Positions 17,548 through 26,318 of a stretch of DNA of 64,000 bases are shown here, one piece after another. The notes beneath the pieces were generated by a model, which ran no database searches, was not told the DNA's origin, and saw nothing but the letters and a program-made list of their open reading frames with translations. Location of the stretch: contig CAVQWS010000025.1 in the NCBI GenBank assembly GCA_963717725.1, positions 62,001 to 126,000 on the forward strand. The letters are read 5' to 3'. How positions within the stretch are numbered: the stretch's first letter is position 1; each line of letters opens with the position of its first letter. The translations under genes were made by a program, and so were the position numbers. Source of the stretch: AC-32 sp963717725 (GTDB lineage Bacteria > Actinomycetota > Thermoleophilia > Gaiellales > Gaiellaceae).

Positions 17548-18434
17548 AGCCGCTCGCGGGCGAAGGCCACAAACCCCTCGGCGGCCCGGGTCGGCGAGCG
17601 TCCGGCCGAGCGGACGAGCGAGATCTCGCGGGCGGGGTTGAGCCCTTTCACCCGAGCCGTTGCCAGCGTGCCGGCCGCAAGGTCGACCTCGATCGCGGCG
17701 CGGGAGATGAAGGTCACGCCGAAGCCGGCGACCACCGCCGTCTTGACGGATTCCTGCAGGCCGAGCTCGAGCCGCGGCTCCAACTCCTTGAGGCGCGTGC
17801 CCGCGCTGCGCAGCTCGTCCTCGATCACCTGCCGGACGCCTGCGCCTTCCTGCATCACGATCAGGGGCTCTTCACGCAGCTGGTCGAGCGTGACTGTTCG
17901 TCCTGCGAACCGGTGGTCGGGCGGGACCGCGAGCACAACCTCGTCGCGGAAGAGCGGCTCGAAGACGACACCGCGGTGGCGCCGCGCCGCGCCGACGACC
18001 CCAAGCTCGAGCTCGCGCTCCGCGACGCGCTCGACAACGCTCTGGGTGTCCGAGATCGAGAGCGAGACCGCGACGCCCGGGTTCTCGCGCTGGAACTCGC
18101 AGAGGAGAACGGGAACGACGGTGCTGCCGGGACCGGTCGAAGCGCCGACGGCGAGCGTGCCTCCGAGCTCGCCGGCCTCGCCCTCGTTGAGCTCCTCGAC
18201 CAGCTGCTCCTCGAGCTGCAGCATCCGCTGCGCCCCGCGGTAGAGCGCGAGGCCGGCCTCGGTGGGCTCGACGCGGCGGCCCGAGCGGTCGAGCAACTTG
18301 CGCCCGAGACGCTTCTCGAGCGAGCGAACCTGCAGGCTGACGGCTGGCTGCGTGACACCTAGTCGCTCGGCCGCCTGGGAGAAGCTTTTCAGCTCGACCA
18401 CCGCGCAGAACGCTCCCAACTGACGCGTGTCCAT
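17544..18434 (-). CDS. LysR family transcriptional regulator
   Basis: 296-residue LTTR of normal length. The N-terminal winged helix reads QLGAFCAVVELKSFSQAAER and LGVTQPAVSLQVRSLEKRLG. An effector-binding PBP2 domain follows from about residue 90 (GGTLAVGASTGPGSTVVPVL), and the C-terminus includes GFGVTFISRAAIEVDL. It resembles CysB/CysL/CbbR-type members. ATG at 18434. It heads the operon and overlaps the dehydrogenase gene, so it probably controls the catabolic cluster and itself, possibly through the dyad at 18451-18489. Confidence 0.93.
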   Translation of the reverse strand: MDTRQLGAFCAVVELKSFSQAAERLGVTQPAVSLQVRSLEKRLGRKLLDRSGRRVEPTEAGLALYRGAQRMLQLEEQLVEELNEGEAGELGGTLAVGASTGPGSTVVPVLLCEFQRENPGVAVSLSISDTQSVVERVAERELELGVVGAARRHRGVVFEPLFRDEVVLAVPPDHRFAGRTVTLDQLREEPLIVMQEGAGVRQVIEDELRSAGTRLKELEPRLELGLQESVKTAVVAGFGVTFISRAAIEVDLAAGTLATARVKGLNPAREISLVRSAGRSPTRAAEGFVAFARERL

Positions 18435-18450
18435 AAGCGAACCTTATCGG

Positions 18451-18489
18451 CAGAAGTCACACTTCCGGCACGATTCCGTGACGCTTCTG
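18451..18489. promoter_or_regulatory. Dyad-symmetric operator candidate between lysR and the sugar transferase gene
   Basis: Arms CAGAAGTCAC (18451-18460) and GTGACGCTTCTG (18478-18489) are inverted repeats with a 17-base spacer and a small bulge. They lie 17 bases upstream of the lysR ATG, in the only intergenic space of the divergent promoter region. LysR-type regulators commonly bind interrupted dyads of this size near their own start. Nothing else in the 166-base gap stands out. Confidence 0.45.
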
Positions 18490-18600
18490 CGCAAATTTCG
18501 GCGATACGATCGCTAGTGGGTGGTGGTCAGGGGTGGCCCCAGCCGAAAGCGAGTCCGGGGGCGCGCGCGGGCCGTGCGGGACGGCTCTAGCATCTCCCTG

Positions 18601-19287
18601 ATGGCCGCTCCCCAGCCGAGGCCGAGCGACTCGTTCGTCGAGCGGTTCTCGACGCTCGTCCGCGGGTCGCCGAAACGGCGCGTCGATCTCGAGCTGCGCG
18701 TTCTCGATGTCCTGATCGCCGGGTTCTTCGTGCTCATCCTCTCGCCGCTGATCGGGCTGATCGCGCTCGCGCTCGTCACGACGAGCGGCCGGCCGCTGCT
18801 CTATCGGGGCGAGCGTGTGGGCCGCGACGGCCGCATCTTCCAGATGCTCAAGTTCCGCACCCTCCGTCGCGGGGCCGAAGAACGTCTCGGCCCGTACCTC
18901 GGCGAGGAGCTCGTCCAGCGCACGCGCGAGGAGACGACGCGCGTCGGCCGTCGCCTGCGGGCGGCCCAGCTCGACGAGCTGCCGCAGCTCTGGAACGTGC
19001 TCCGCGGCGACATGAGCCTCGTCGGCCCGCGGCCGATCCGGCCCCGCTTCTTCGAGCAGCTCGCAGCCGAGCTGCCGGCGTACTGGCAGCGGCTGGTCGT
19101 GCGTCCGGGCCTGACCGGCTTCGCGCAGGTGCGGCGCGGCTACGAGACCTCGATGGCCGAGAAGCTCGCGCACGACCTGGAGTGGATCGCCGACCGCTCG
19201 GTGCCGCTCTACTTGCGCACGCTGACCGCGACCGCCTTCCGGATCGCCGGCCAGACGCTCCGCAGCCTGGGCAGGTCCGGCCACTAG
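18601..19287 (+). CDS. Sugar-1-phosphate transferase (bacterial sugar transferase, WcaJ/WbaP type)
   Basis: 228-residue membrane enzyme that moves a sugar-1-phosphate from a nucleotide sugar to a polyprenyl phosphate, the first step of exopolysaccharide or O-unit assembly. It has one hydrophobic segment (DVLIAGFFVLILSPLIGLIA), then MLKFRTL, RAAQLDELPQLWNVLRGDMS, LVGPRPIRPRF and RPGLTGFAQV, all family hallmarks. It lacks the extra N-terminal membrane domain of WbaP. ATG at 18601 is preferred; a GTG at 18520 would add a basic, poorly conserved leader. AsnB follows 11 bases later. Confidence 0.93.
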   Translation: MAAPQPRPSDSFVERFSTLVRGSPKRRVDLELRVLDVLIAGFFVLILSPLIGLIALALVTTSGRPLLYRGERVGRDGRIFQMLKFRTLRRGAEERLGPYLGEELVQRTREETTRVGRRLRAAQLDELPQLWNVLRGDMSLVGPRPIRPRFFEQLAAELPAYWQRLVVRPGLTGFAQVRRGYETSMAEKLAHDLEWIADRSVPLYLRTLTATAFRIAGQTLRSLGRSGH

Positions 19288-19298
19288 ACTCGAACGCC

Positions 19299-21188
19299 AT
19301 GTGCGGGATCTGCGGAATCGTCTCGGCGCGCGGGCCCGTCGATCCCGAGCGGCTCGCGCACATGAGCGCGAGGCTGCTCCACCGCGGCCCCGACAGCGAC
19401 GGAGTCTTCGTGGACGGGCCCGTCGGCCTCGCCGCCCGCAGGCTCGCGATCATCGACCTCGAGACCGGCGACCAGCCGATAGCGAACGAGGACGGCACCG
19501 TCCACGTCGTCCAGAACGGCGAGCTCTACAACTACCCAGAGCTGCGCGGCGAGCTCGAGCGCGCCGGCCACACCTTCCGCACGCACGGCGACACGGAGGT
19601 GCTCGTCCACCTGTACGAGCAGGAGGGCCCGGCCTTCTTCCGGCGCCTGCGCGGGATGTTCGCGGTCGCGCTCTGGGACTCGACTCGCCGGCGGCTCGTG
19701 CTCGCGCGCGACCGCTACGGGATCAAGCCGCTCTACTACCGGACCGACGGCGACGGACTCGAGTTCGCCTCCGAGCTGCGCTCGCTGCCGCGCGGGGAGA
19801 TCGATCTCGACGCGCTCGAGGCTTTCCTCGCCTTCAACTCGATCCCGGCACCGCTGACGATCTTCCGCGAGGCCCGCAAGCTCCCGCCGGGGCACGTGCT
19901 CGTCTGGGAGGACGGCAACGTGAGCCTCGAGCGCTACGCGCGGCCCGCGCCGGTTCCGGTCGCCGAGCTGCGCGACGACGACGAGGCCGAGCTGATCGAG
20001 GAGCTGCGCTCCCGGCTGCGCGACTCCGTGCGGGCGCACCTGCTGGCCGACGTCCCCGTCGGTGTGCTGCTCTCGGGCGGGATCGACTCCGCTGCGCTCA
20101 CAGCGCTCGCGGCGCAGGAGGCCGCAGAGCCGGTACGGACGTTCTCGATCGGCTTCGAGGAGCGCTCGTTCAACGAGCTCTCCGACGCGCGCCTGGTCGC
20201 CGAGCGCTACGGCACGCGTCACCGCGAGCTCGTGCTGCGGCCCGACGCGGCGTTGCTCCTGCCCGCGCTGGCGGACGCCTTCGACGAGCCTTTCGCCGAC
20301 TCGTCCGCATTGCCGACCTACCTGGTCTCGCAGCTGGCCGCCGAGGACGTGAAGGTCGCCCTCTCCGGCGAGGGTGGCGACGAGCTCTTCGGCGGCTACT
20401 ACACCTACGTCGCCGACCTGCTCGCCGAGCGCGCCGGCGGCCTCGCGGGTCTTGCCCGGCCGCTGGTCGAGCGGCTGCCGACCTCGACGGGCCGCGCGAG
20501 CTTCGACTACAAGGCGAAGCGCTTCGTCCGCGGCGCGCACCTACCGCCGCTCGAGCGCCACCACGCCTGGAAGGAGATCTTCTCGGCCGATGCGCGCGCG
20601 GAACTGACCGGACGGCGCCACAGCTTCGACCCGGTCGACCTCTACCGCGAGCGCTTCGCGGAGACCGACGGCGCCGAGCCGCTGGCGCGGCTGCAGGACG
20701 TCGACCGAACGATCTACCTCGTGGACGACCTGCTGGTGAAGACCGACCGCGCGTCGATGGCGCACTCGCTCGAGGCGCGCGTGCCGTTCCTCGACCCGGT
20801 GGTGACGAACTTCGCGCTCGCCCTGCCGGCTCGCCACCGCGTGCACGGCCTGCGCAAGAAGGTGCTGCTGCGCAAGGCGGTCGCGCCGCTCGTCCCCGGC
20901 CGGATCGTGCGTGGCAAGAAGCGCGGCTTCTCGATCCCGGCCGCCGCCTGGCTGCGCGGCGAGCTCGAGCCGTTCGCCCGCGAGACGCTGAGCGCGGAGA
21001 CGCTCCGCCGTCAGGGCTTCTTCCGGCCGGAGGCCGTGACGACGCTGATCGATCGCCACGTCGCCGGCAAGGAAGACCTCTCGCGCCAGCTCTGGGGCCT
21101 GCTCGCATTCACGCTGTGGCACGAGCGCCACGTCGAGCGCGAGCCGCAGGCCCTGCGCGAGCCGCGCCTGGAGGCGCTCGTCCACTGA
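19299..21188 (+). CDS. asnB: Asparagine synthase (glutamine-hydrolysing) / glycan amidotransferase
   Basis: 629-residue AsnB family protein. The N-terminal glutaminase starts MCGICGIVSARG with the catalytic Cys2. RHRGPDS-like LLHRGPDSDGVF and NGELYNYPELRGEL are present. The synthetase domain shows the PP-loop VLLSGGIDSAALTAL, then GEGGDELFGGYYTY and DRASMAHSLEARVPFLDP. Length and motifs are complete. In this context, between sugar transferase and DUF354 genes, it may amidate a surface polysaccharide sugar acid rather than supply asparagine; paralogs in glycan clusters often do so. Confidence 0.93.
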   Translation: MCGICGIVSARGPVDPERLAHMSARLLHRGPDSDGVFVDGPVGLAARRLAIIDLETGDQPIANEDGTVHVVQNGELYNYPELRGELERAGHTFRTHGDTEVLVHLYEQEGPAFFRRLRGMFAVALWDSTRRRLVLARDRYGIKPLYYRTDGDGLEFASELRSLPRGEIDLDALEAFLAFNSIPAPLTIFREARKLPPGHVLVWEDGNVSLERYARPAPVPVAELRDDDEAELIEELRSRLRDSVRAHLLADVPVGVLLSGGIDSAALTALAAQEAAEPVRTFSIGFEERSFNELSDARLVAERYGTRHRELVLRPDAALLLPALADAFDEPFADSSALPTYLVSQLAAEDVKVALSGEGGDELFGGYYTYVADLLAERAGGLAGLARPLVERLPTSTGRASFDYKAKRFVRGAHLPPLERHHAWKEIFSADARAELTGRRHSFDPVDLYRERFAETDGAEPLARLQDVDRTIYLVDDLLVKTDRASMAHSLEARVPFLDPVVTNFALALPARHRVHGLRKKVLLRKAVAPLVPGRIVRGKKRGFSIPAAAWLRGELEPFARETLSAETLRRQGFFRPEAVTTLIDRHVAGKEDLSRQLWGLLAFTLWHERHVEREPQALREPRLEALVH

Positions 21189-21556
21189 CGGAGCTGCCGA
21201 AGTTCGAGCTCGGCTATCCCGGCACCGACCTGAGGCGCCAGCTCGTCGACGCTGTCCTGCGGGGCGAGAAGACGGCGACTGCGGGCCTGCTCGAGGGGAG
21301 GAATGCGCCGGACGGACGCCCGGGCGACCTGAGCGTCATGCTCGACTTCGATGACGAACCCGTCGCGGTGGTCGAGCTGACCGAGGTCCGAGTCGTCCCG
21401 GCTGGCCAGGTCGACCTCCAGTTCGCCCGCGACGAGGGTGAGGGCTTCGAATCCGTCGAGGAGTGGCGTGAGGCCCACGAGCGGTTCTTCGAGCAGCCGA
21501 TTCACGCGGACACGCCGATCGTCGCCGTCCGGTTCCGGCTGGTGGAGCGACTCTGA
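21185..21556 (+). CDS. ASCH domain protein
   Basis: 123-residue ASCH-fold (PUA-like) protein, a small RNA- or nucleotide-related domain. It shows LRRQLVDAVLRGEKTATAGL, the family's G-x-K-x-x-T signature, GDLSVMLDFDDEPVAVVELT and FARDEGEGFESVEEWREAH. The only start that gives the conserved N-terminus is CTG at 21185, inside a CTGA overlap with the AsnB stop; the next ATG cuts the domain in half. Its role beside glycan genes is unclear. Confidence 0.82.
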   Translation: MTELPKFELGYPGTDLRRQLVDAVLRGEKTATAGLLEGRNAPDGRPGDLSVMLDFDDEPVAVVELTEVRVVPAGQVDLQFARDEGEGFESVEEWREAHERFFEQPIHADTPIVAVRFRLVERL

Positions 21557-22567
21557 GGGTCTGGATCGATATCACCGCGCCGGCCCACGTGCTGGTCTTC
21601 CGGCCGCTGATCGCGATCCTGCGCGGGCGCGGCGACACGGTCGAGATCACCGCGCGCGACTACGCGCAGACGGTGCAGCTGCTCGAGCTGCACGGAATCG
21701 AGGCCGACGTGCTCGGGCGGCACGGCGGGCGCTCGCGGCTCGGCAAGTTCCGCTCGCTGACCTCCCGCCTGCACGACCTGCGCAGCTGGGCGCGCGGCCG
21801 CGAGTTCGACGTCGCGCTCGCGCACGGCTCGCACGAGTTGACCATGACCGCGCGGCGCCTCGGGATCCCGAGCGCGACCACGTTCGACTACGAGTTCGCC
21901 TGGCTGCAGCACCAGCTCGGCTGCCGCGCCGCAACGCGGGTCGTCGTGCCCAAGGCGATCCCGCCCGAGCGGCTGGCGCGCTACGGCGCGCGGCCGCCGA
22001 AGCTCGTCCAGTACCCGGGCCTGAAGGAGGAGTACTACCTCGCCGACTTCGAGCCCGACCGCGCCGCGCTCGAGCCGTTCGAGCTCGACACGGCGAGGAC
22101 GCTCGTGGTCGTGCGCACGCCGCCGGACGTCTCGCTCTACCACCGCCGCTCGAACCCGCTCTTCCCGCAGGTGCTCGAGCACCTCGGGCCGGAACGAGGA
22201 GGTGAACGCGATCGTGATCCCGCGCACCGAGGAGCAGCGCGCCTACGTCCGCGGGCTCGCGCTGCCGTCGATCCAGGTGCCCGACCGCGCGGTGGACGCG
22301 CAGAGCCTGATCGCGTTCGCCGATCTCGTCGTCTCGGCCGGCGGCACGATGAACCGCGAAGCGGTCGCGCTTGGCACACCGGTCTACACGACCTACGGCG
22401 GACGCCTCGGCGGCGTGGACGAGTGGCTGATCCGCGAGGGGCGGCTGATTCCCTTGTCTGACCCGCGCGCCCTGGACCTGCGCAAGCGCGAGGGCGAGCG
22501 CGAGCGCGTTCGGCGCGATCCCGCGCTGATGCTCGAACTGCTGTTGTCAGCTCGCGAGGGCCTCTAG
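21553..22567 (+). CDS. DUF354 family glycosyltransferase-like protein, one frameshift
   Basis: DUF354 proteins resemble the MurG/UDP-GlcNAc epimerase GT-B fold and occur in archaeal and bacterial glycan loci. The product opens RVWIDITAPAHVLVFRPLIA, then ITARDYAQTVQLLELHGIE, ATTFDYEFAWLQHQLG and, after the break, SAGGTMNREAVALGTPVYTT, the nucleotide-sugar loop. An extra G in the GGG at about 22186-22188 shifts the frame; removing it gives about 337 residues. The start is CTG at 21553 in a CTGA overlap with the ASCH gene; the alternative GTG at 21589 would delete the conserved first strand. Its 3' end overlaps the convergent helicase by 21 bases. Confidence 0.8.
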
Positions 22568-24403
22568 CAGCTCGCGCCCGTAGCGCTCGAGCTTGGCAGG
22601 TCCGACGCCCGGGACCGAGGCCAGCTCTGCGATCGTCGACGGCCGCCGCGAGGCGATCTCGGCCAACGTCGAGTTGTGGAAGACGACGTAGGCCGGGATC
22701 TCGTCCGACTTGGCGCGCTCGAGGCGCCATTTCTTCAGCGCGACGTAGGTCGGGTCATCCGGCTCCTCCGCCCGGGTCTTCCGCGTCGCGGTTTGTGCAG
22801 CCTCGACGCCGAGCTCGAGCAGGAAGCGGCTCGGCTTGCCGGACCACGTCAACGCGAGGTGACGCTTGGCGCGCGTCATGCCGACGTAGAGCAGCCGCCG
22901 TTCCTCGTCGATCTGGTCGGGTGCCCGCATTGCGGCCTTGCAGGGCAGCTCCTTCTCCTCGACCCGCGGCAGGAAGACCGCCTCGAACTCGAGACCCTTC
23001 GCGCGGTGCAGCGTGAGCAGGTGTACGCCACCCTGGGCGCCGTGGTCGAAGCGCGAGCGCAACCACTCGATCCACTGCTCGACGGTCTTGGTGCCGTCGT
23101 CGAACTCCTCGGCCAGCTTGCACAAACGCGCGAGATCGGCCTGGCGGACGAGCTCGCGCTCGCCGACCTTGTCCGGAACCACGTCGACCAGGCCCTGCTG
23201 TGCCGCGACTCGCCGGACCTCGTCGCGGAGCGAGCCGAAGCCCGCTCCGCGCAGCGCCTTCAGCAGCTGCCGCGCCCCATCACGCGCCAACAGCGCCGCG
23301 CCCTGGAAGGGGACCTGCGCATCGGCGAACAGCTCTTCGAAGTCGACCGAGCGCGCGTTCAGGCGGATCAGCACCGCCATCTCCTCGTACGGGACTCCCT
23401 CGGCGTGCAGCGCGCGCACCCGCTCGAGCACGAACGCGTCCTCGGCCTCCGGCGAGTCGAAACCGCGCAGCTGCGGCTCCGGCCCCTCGGGCCGCGTGGC
23501 GCGCAGCGTCTTCTCGGCGCCGCCGAGCCGCGGCACGAGCCGGTTCGCCAGCGCGAGCACCTGCGGCGACGAGCGGTAGTTCTCCTCCAGCCGCACGACC
23601 GTCGCCTGCGGGAACCCCGCCGCCAGCCCGAGCAGCCACTCCGGCGAGGCGCCGGTGAAGCCGTAGATCGACTGGTAGTCGTCGCCGACCGCGCAGACGT
23701 CGTCGCGCGGTCCGAGCCAGAGCTCGAGCAGCGACTGCTGCAGCAGGTTGACGTCCTGGTACTCGTCCACCGTGAAGGCCGAGTACCGCTCCCGCAGCGC
23801 GGCGAGGGCGTGCTCGTCCTCCTCGTACATCCGCACGGCGAGCTCGAGCAGGTCCTCGAAGTCGATCGCCCCCGTGGCCTCTTTGCGCCGCTCGTACTCG
23901 CGGAAGACGGTCGCCATCAGGTCCTCGGGGATCGGCGGCTCGTGCGAGCCGAGGCCGTCGCGGTAGGTCTGCGGGGTGAGCCGCCGGTTCTTGGCCCACT
24001 CGACCTCGGTCGCGAGGTCGCCGGCCGGGCGAAAGCGGTACGGCGGCGGCAGCGTGTTCCCGATCTGGCGCAGCAGCAGCGCCTTCGTCGAGAGGATCCG
24101 ACCCGGTCCCTCGCCTCGCGCGCGGCGCAGCTGGGCGAGCGCGGCCGAGTGGAACGTCCGCGCCTCGACTCCCTCCACGCCGAGCCGAGCGAGCCGCGCA
24201 CGCATCTCGCCGGCGGCCTTGTCGGTGAACGTGACGGCGAGAATCTGGTCGGAGCGCACCGCCCCGCTCGCGACCTGCCACGCGATCCGCCGCGTGATCG
24301 TGGTCGTCTTGCCCGACCCCGCGCCGGCCAGGATGCAGACCGGCCCGCGCACCGCTTCGGCCGCGCGCCGTTGCTCAGGATTCAGCCCCTCGAGAACGTC
24401 CAC
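22547..24403 (-). CDS. UvrD/PcrA-family ATP-dependent DNA helicase with HRDC domain
   Basis: 618-residue superfamily-1A 3'-5' helicase for DNA repair or replication restart. It has Walker A LAGAGSGKTTT near residue 30, motif Ia AVTFTDKAAGEM, motif II FTVDEYQDVN, motif III GDDYQSIYGF, motif IV RLEENYRSS, motif V LLTLHRAKGLEF and motif VI YVGMTRAKRHL. The last 70 residues form an HRDC domain (YVVFHNSTLAEIA, VPGVGPAKLERYG). This matches actinobacterial UvrD2 architecture. GTG start at 24403. It is functionally unrelated to its glycan neighbours. Confidence 0.94.
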   Translation of the reverse strand: MDVLEGLNPEQRRAAEAVRGPVCILAGAGSGKTTTITRRIAWQVASGAVRSDQILAVTFTDKAAGEMRARLARLGVEGVEARTFHSAALAQLRRARGEGPGRILSTKALLLRQIGNTLPPPYRFRPAGDLATEVEWAKNRRLTPQTYRDGLGSHEPPIPEDLMATVFREYERRKEATGAIDFEDLLELAVRMYEEDEHALAALRERYSAFTVDEYQDVNLLQQSLLELWLGPRDDVCAVGDDYQSIYGFTGASPEWLLGLAAGFPQATVVRLEENYRSSPQVLALANRLVPRLGGAEKTLRATRPEGPEPQLRGFDSPEAEDAFVLERVRALHAEGVPYEEMAVLIRLNARSVDFEELFADAQVPFQGAALLARDGARQLLKALRGAGFGSLRDEVRRVAAQQGLVDVVPDKVGERELVRQADLARLCKLAEEFDDGTKTVEQWIEWLRSRFDHGAQGGVHLLTLHRAKGLEFEAVFLPRVEEKELPCKAAMRAPDQIDEERRLLYVGMTRAKRHLALTWSGKPSRFLLELGVEAAQTATRKTRAEEPDDPTYVALKKWRLERAKSDEIPAYVVFHNSTLAEIASRRPSTIAELASVPGVGPAKLERYGRELLEALAS

Positions 24404-24434
24404 CGAGCCACCCTAGCCTCGAGGGTGGACGGGC

Positions 24435-26318
24435 CTAGTGCAGCGTCTGCTCTGAAACCGTGTCGGTCTGTGCACCGACCAGGCGCGGCGCGCGCATCAT
24501 CGTCGCCAGGCGGGAGACGGTCTCCAGCGTCTCGCCCTCGCGCACGAGTCGATCAAGCTCACCGAGCTCGTCCTGGAGCCAGAGCGAGTCCACGATCGGC
24601 CCGCGCACGCGCATGATCTTCGGGTGCTGCGTGGGCTCCGCGATCTCGCCCTCGCCCCACAGCTCCTCGTGCAGCTTCTCGCCCGGCCGCGAGCCGACGA
24701 TCTCGATGTCGATGTCGTGCTCGGGGTCCTTGCCCGACAGCCGGATCATCTGCATGGCGAGGTCGAGGATCAGCACCGGTTCGCCCATGTCGAGCACGAA
24801 CACGTCGCCGCGGCCGCCGATCGACCCGGCCTGGACGACCAGCGAGGCGGCCTCGGGGATGGTCATGAAATAGCGCGTCATCTCCGGGTGCGTGAGCGTC
24901 ACCGGGCCGCCCTTGGCGATCTGGCGGCGGAAGATCGGGATCACGCTGCCGGAGGAGCCGAGCACGTTGCCGAAGCGCACCGCGACGTAGCGCGTGGCCA
25001 CGTCCTCGCGGGCGCCGTAGGCCTCGACGATCCACTCGCAAAGCGCCTTCGACTGGCCCATCACGGTCTTCGGGTTGACCGCCTTGTCCGTCGAGATCAG
25101 AACGAAGCGCTTGGCGCCGTGCTCGGCCGCGGCCTCGACCAGCACGCGCGTGGCGAGCGCGTTGTTGCGCACCGACTCGAGCGGGTTCGCCTCCATCAGC
25201 GGCACGTGCTTGTAGGCCGCCGCGTGGAAGACGATGCCGGGCTGGTAGCGCTCGAAGACCTGGTTCATCTTCGTGCGGCTCTTGCAGTCGGCGAGCACCG
25301 GGATCGAGGCTGCGAAGCCGCGCTCATCGACCAGCTCGCGCTCGATCTCGAACAGTGCCGTCTCGCCCTGGTCGACGAGGATCAGCCGCTGCGGGCCGAC
25401 ACGCGCGATCTGGCGGCAGAGCTCGGAGCCGATCGAGCCGCCGGCACCCGTGACCAGCACGGTCTCGTCCTTCAGGTACGCCGCGGTCGCCTCGAGGTCG
25501 ACCTCGACCGGCTCGCGGCCGAGCACGTCCTCGACCTGCACGGGGCGCAGCTGCGTGGCGAGGTTGCTGTCGTCGGCGATCAGCTCGTAGAGGCCGGGCA
25601 GCGTCTTGACCGGGACGTTGCCCTCGCGCGTGAGGTTGACGACCCTTTGGCGCATGTCGCCGGAGGCGGAAGGGATCGCGAGGATCACCTCGTCGGGCTT
25701 GTTGTCGCGCAGGATGTGGCGCAGCTCGTCGATCGTTCCGAGCACCTTGACGCCGTGGATGCGCAGGTTCTTCTTGCGCGGGTCGTCGTCGATCAGGCCG
25801 ATCGGCGTGTAGCCGAGCTGGCGGTTGCGCTGCATCTCGCGGATCACGAGCTGGCCCGCGTCGCCGGCGCCGACGACCAGCACCTCCTTGCCGCGGGCGA
25901 TCAGCCCCGTCCCCGGACGCTCGATCACGCTGCGCGCGAGCAAACGGCTTCCGGCGACGAACGCGAGCAGCAGCAGCCAGTCCATGATCGCCACCGAGCG
26001 CGGCAGCCGCACCTGCGCGACCGGCGAGAAGAAGTAGACGGTCAGGCTCGACGCGACCACCGCCGCCGTGACGCCGCGCGCAGCCGACCACATGTCGCGG
26101 ATCGAGACGTAGCGCCACCAACGGTCGTAGAAGCGGAAGAGCACGAACACCACCAGCTGGATCGCGACGACGATCAGGATCGTCCGCTGGAAGAGCTTGT
26201 CGTAGTAGACCGGGACGCCCTGGTCGAAGCGCAGCTCGAAGGAGAGCCACCACGCCAGCGCGATCAGGCAGGCGTCAGCGACGAGCTGCCAGATGCGGTG
26301 TCTGTTGACGTGGATCAC
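24435..26318 (-). CDS. Membrane-bound nucleoside-diphosphate sugar epimerase/4,6-dehydratase (CapD/PglF-like)
   Basis: 627-residue two-part enzyme. The N-terminus has four hydrophobic segments (IALAWWLSFELRF, TILIVVAIQLVVFVLFRF, AAVVASSLTVYFF, LLLLAFVAGSRLLA). A CoA-binding-like Rossmann domain follows (VVGAGDAGQLVIREM), then the SDR catalytic domain starting VLVTGAGGSIGSELCRQIAR. The active site reads VMGQSKALCEW, with Met in place of the usual Tyr, as in PglF/FlaA1-type inverting or retaining 4,6-dehydratases. It makes a 4-keto-6-deoxy UDP-sugar. GTG at 26318 overlaps the DegT stop, and DegT would aminate that keto-sugar. Confidence 0.93.
   Translation of the reverse strand: MIHVNRHRIWQLVADACLIALAWWLSFELRFDQGVPVYYDKLFQRTILIVVAIQLVVFVLFRFYDRWWRYVSIRDMWSAARGVTAAVVASSLTVYFFSPVAQVRLPRSVAIMDWLLLLAFVAGSRLLARSVIERPGTGLIARGKEVLVVGAGDAGQLVIREMQRNRQLGYTPIGLIDDDPRKKNLRIHGVKVLGTIDELRHILRDNKPDEVILAIPSASGDMRQRVVNLTREGNVPVKTLPGLYELIADDSNLATQLRPVQVEDVLGREPVEVDLEATAAYLKDETVLVTGAGGSIGSELCRQIARVGPQRLILVDQGETALFEIERELVDERGFAASIPVLADCKSRTKMNQVFERYQPGIVFHAAAYKHVPLMEANPLESVRNNALATRVLVEAAAEHGAKRFVLISTDKAVNPKTVMGQSKALCEWIVEAYGAREDVATRYVAVRFGNVLGSSGSVIPIFRRQIAKGGPVTLTHPEMTRYFMTIPEAASLVVQAGSIGGRGDVFVLDMGEPVLILDLAMQMIRLSGKDPEHDIDIEIVGSRPGEKLHEELWGEGEIAEPTQHPKIMRVRGPIVDSLWLQDELGELDRLVREGETLETVSRLATMMRAPRLVGAQTDTVSEQTLH

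Noticed and set aside
18520..18600. Upstream GTG start for the sugar transferase
   Set aside because: The extra 27 residues are Arg/Gly-rich and unlike the family; ATG at 18601 gives the normal cytoplasmic start.
22547..24403. RecQ helicase, suggested by the HRDC domain
   Set aside because: Helicase motifs are clearly SF1A UvrD type (AGAGSGKT, DEYQD, GMTRAK), not SF2 RecQ.
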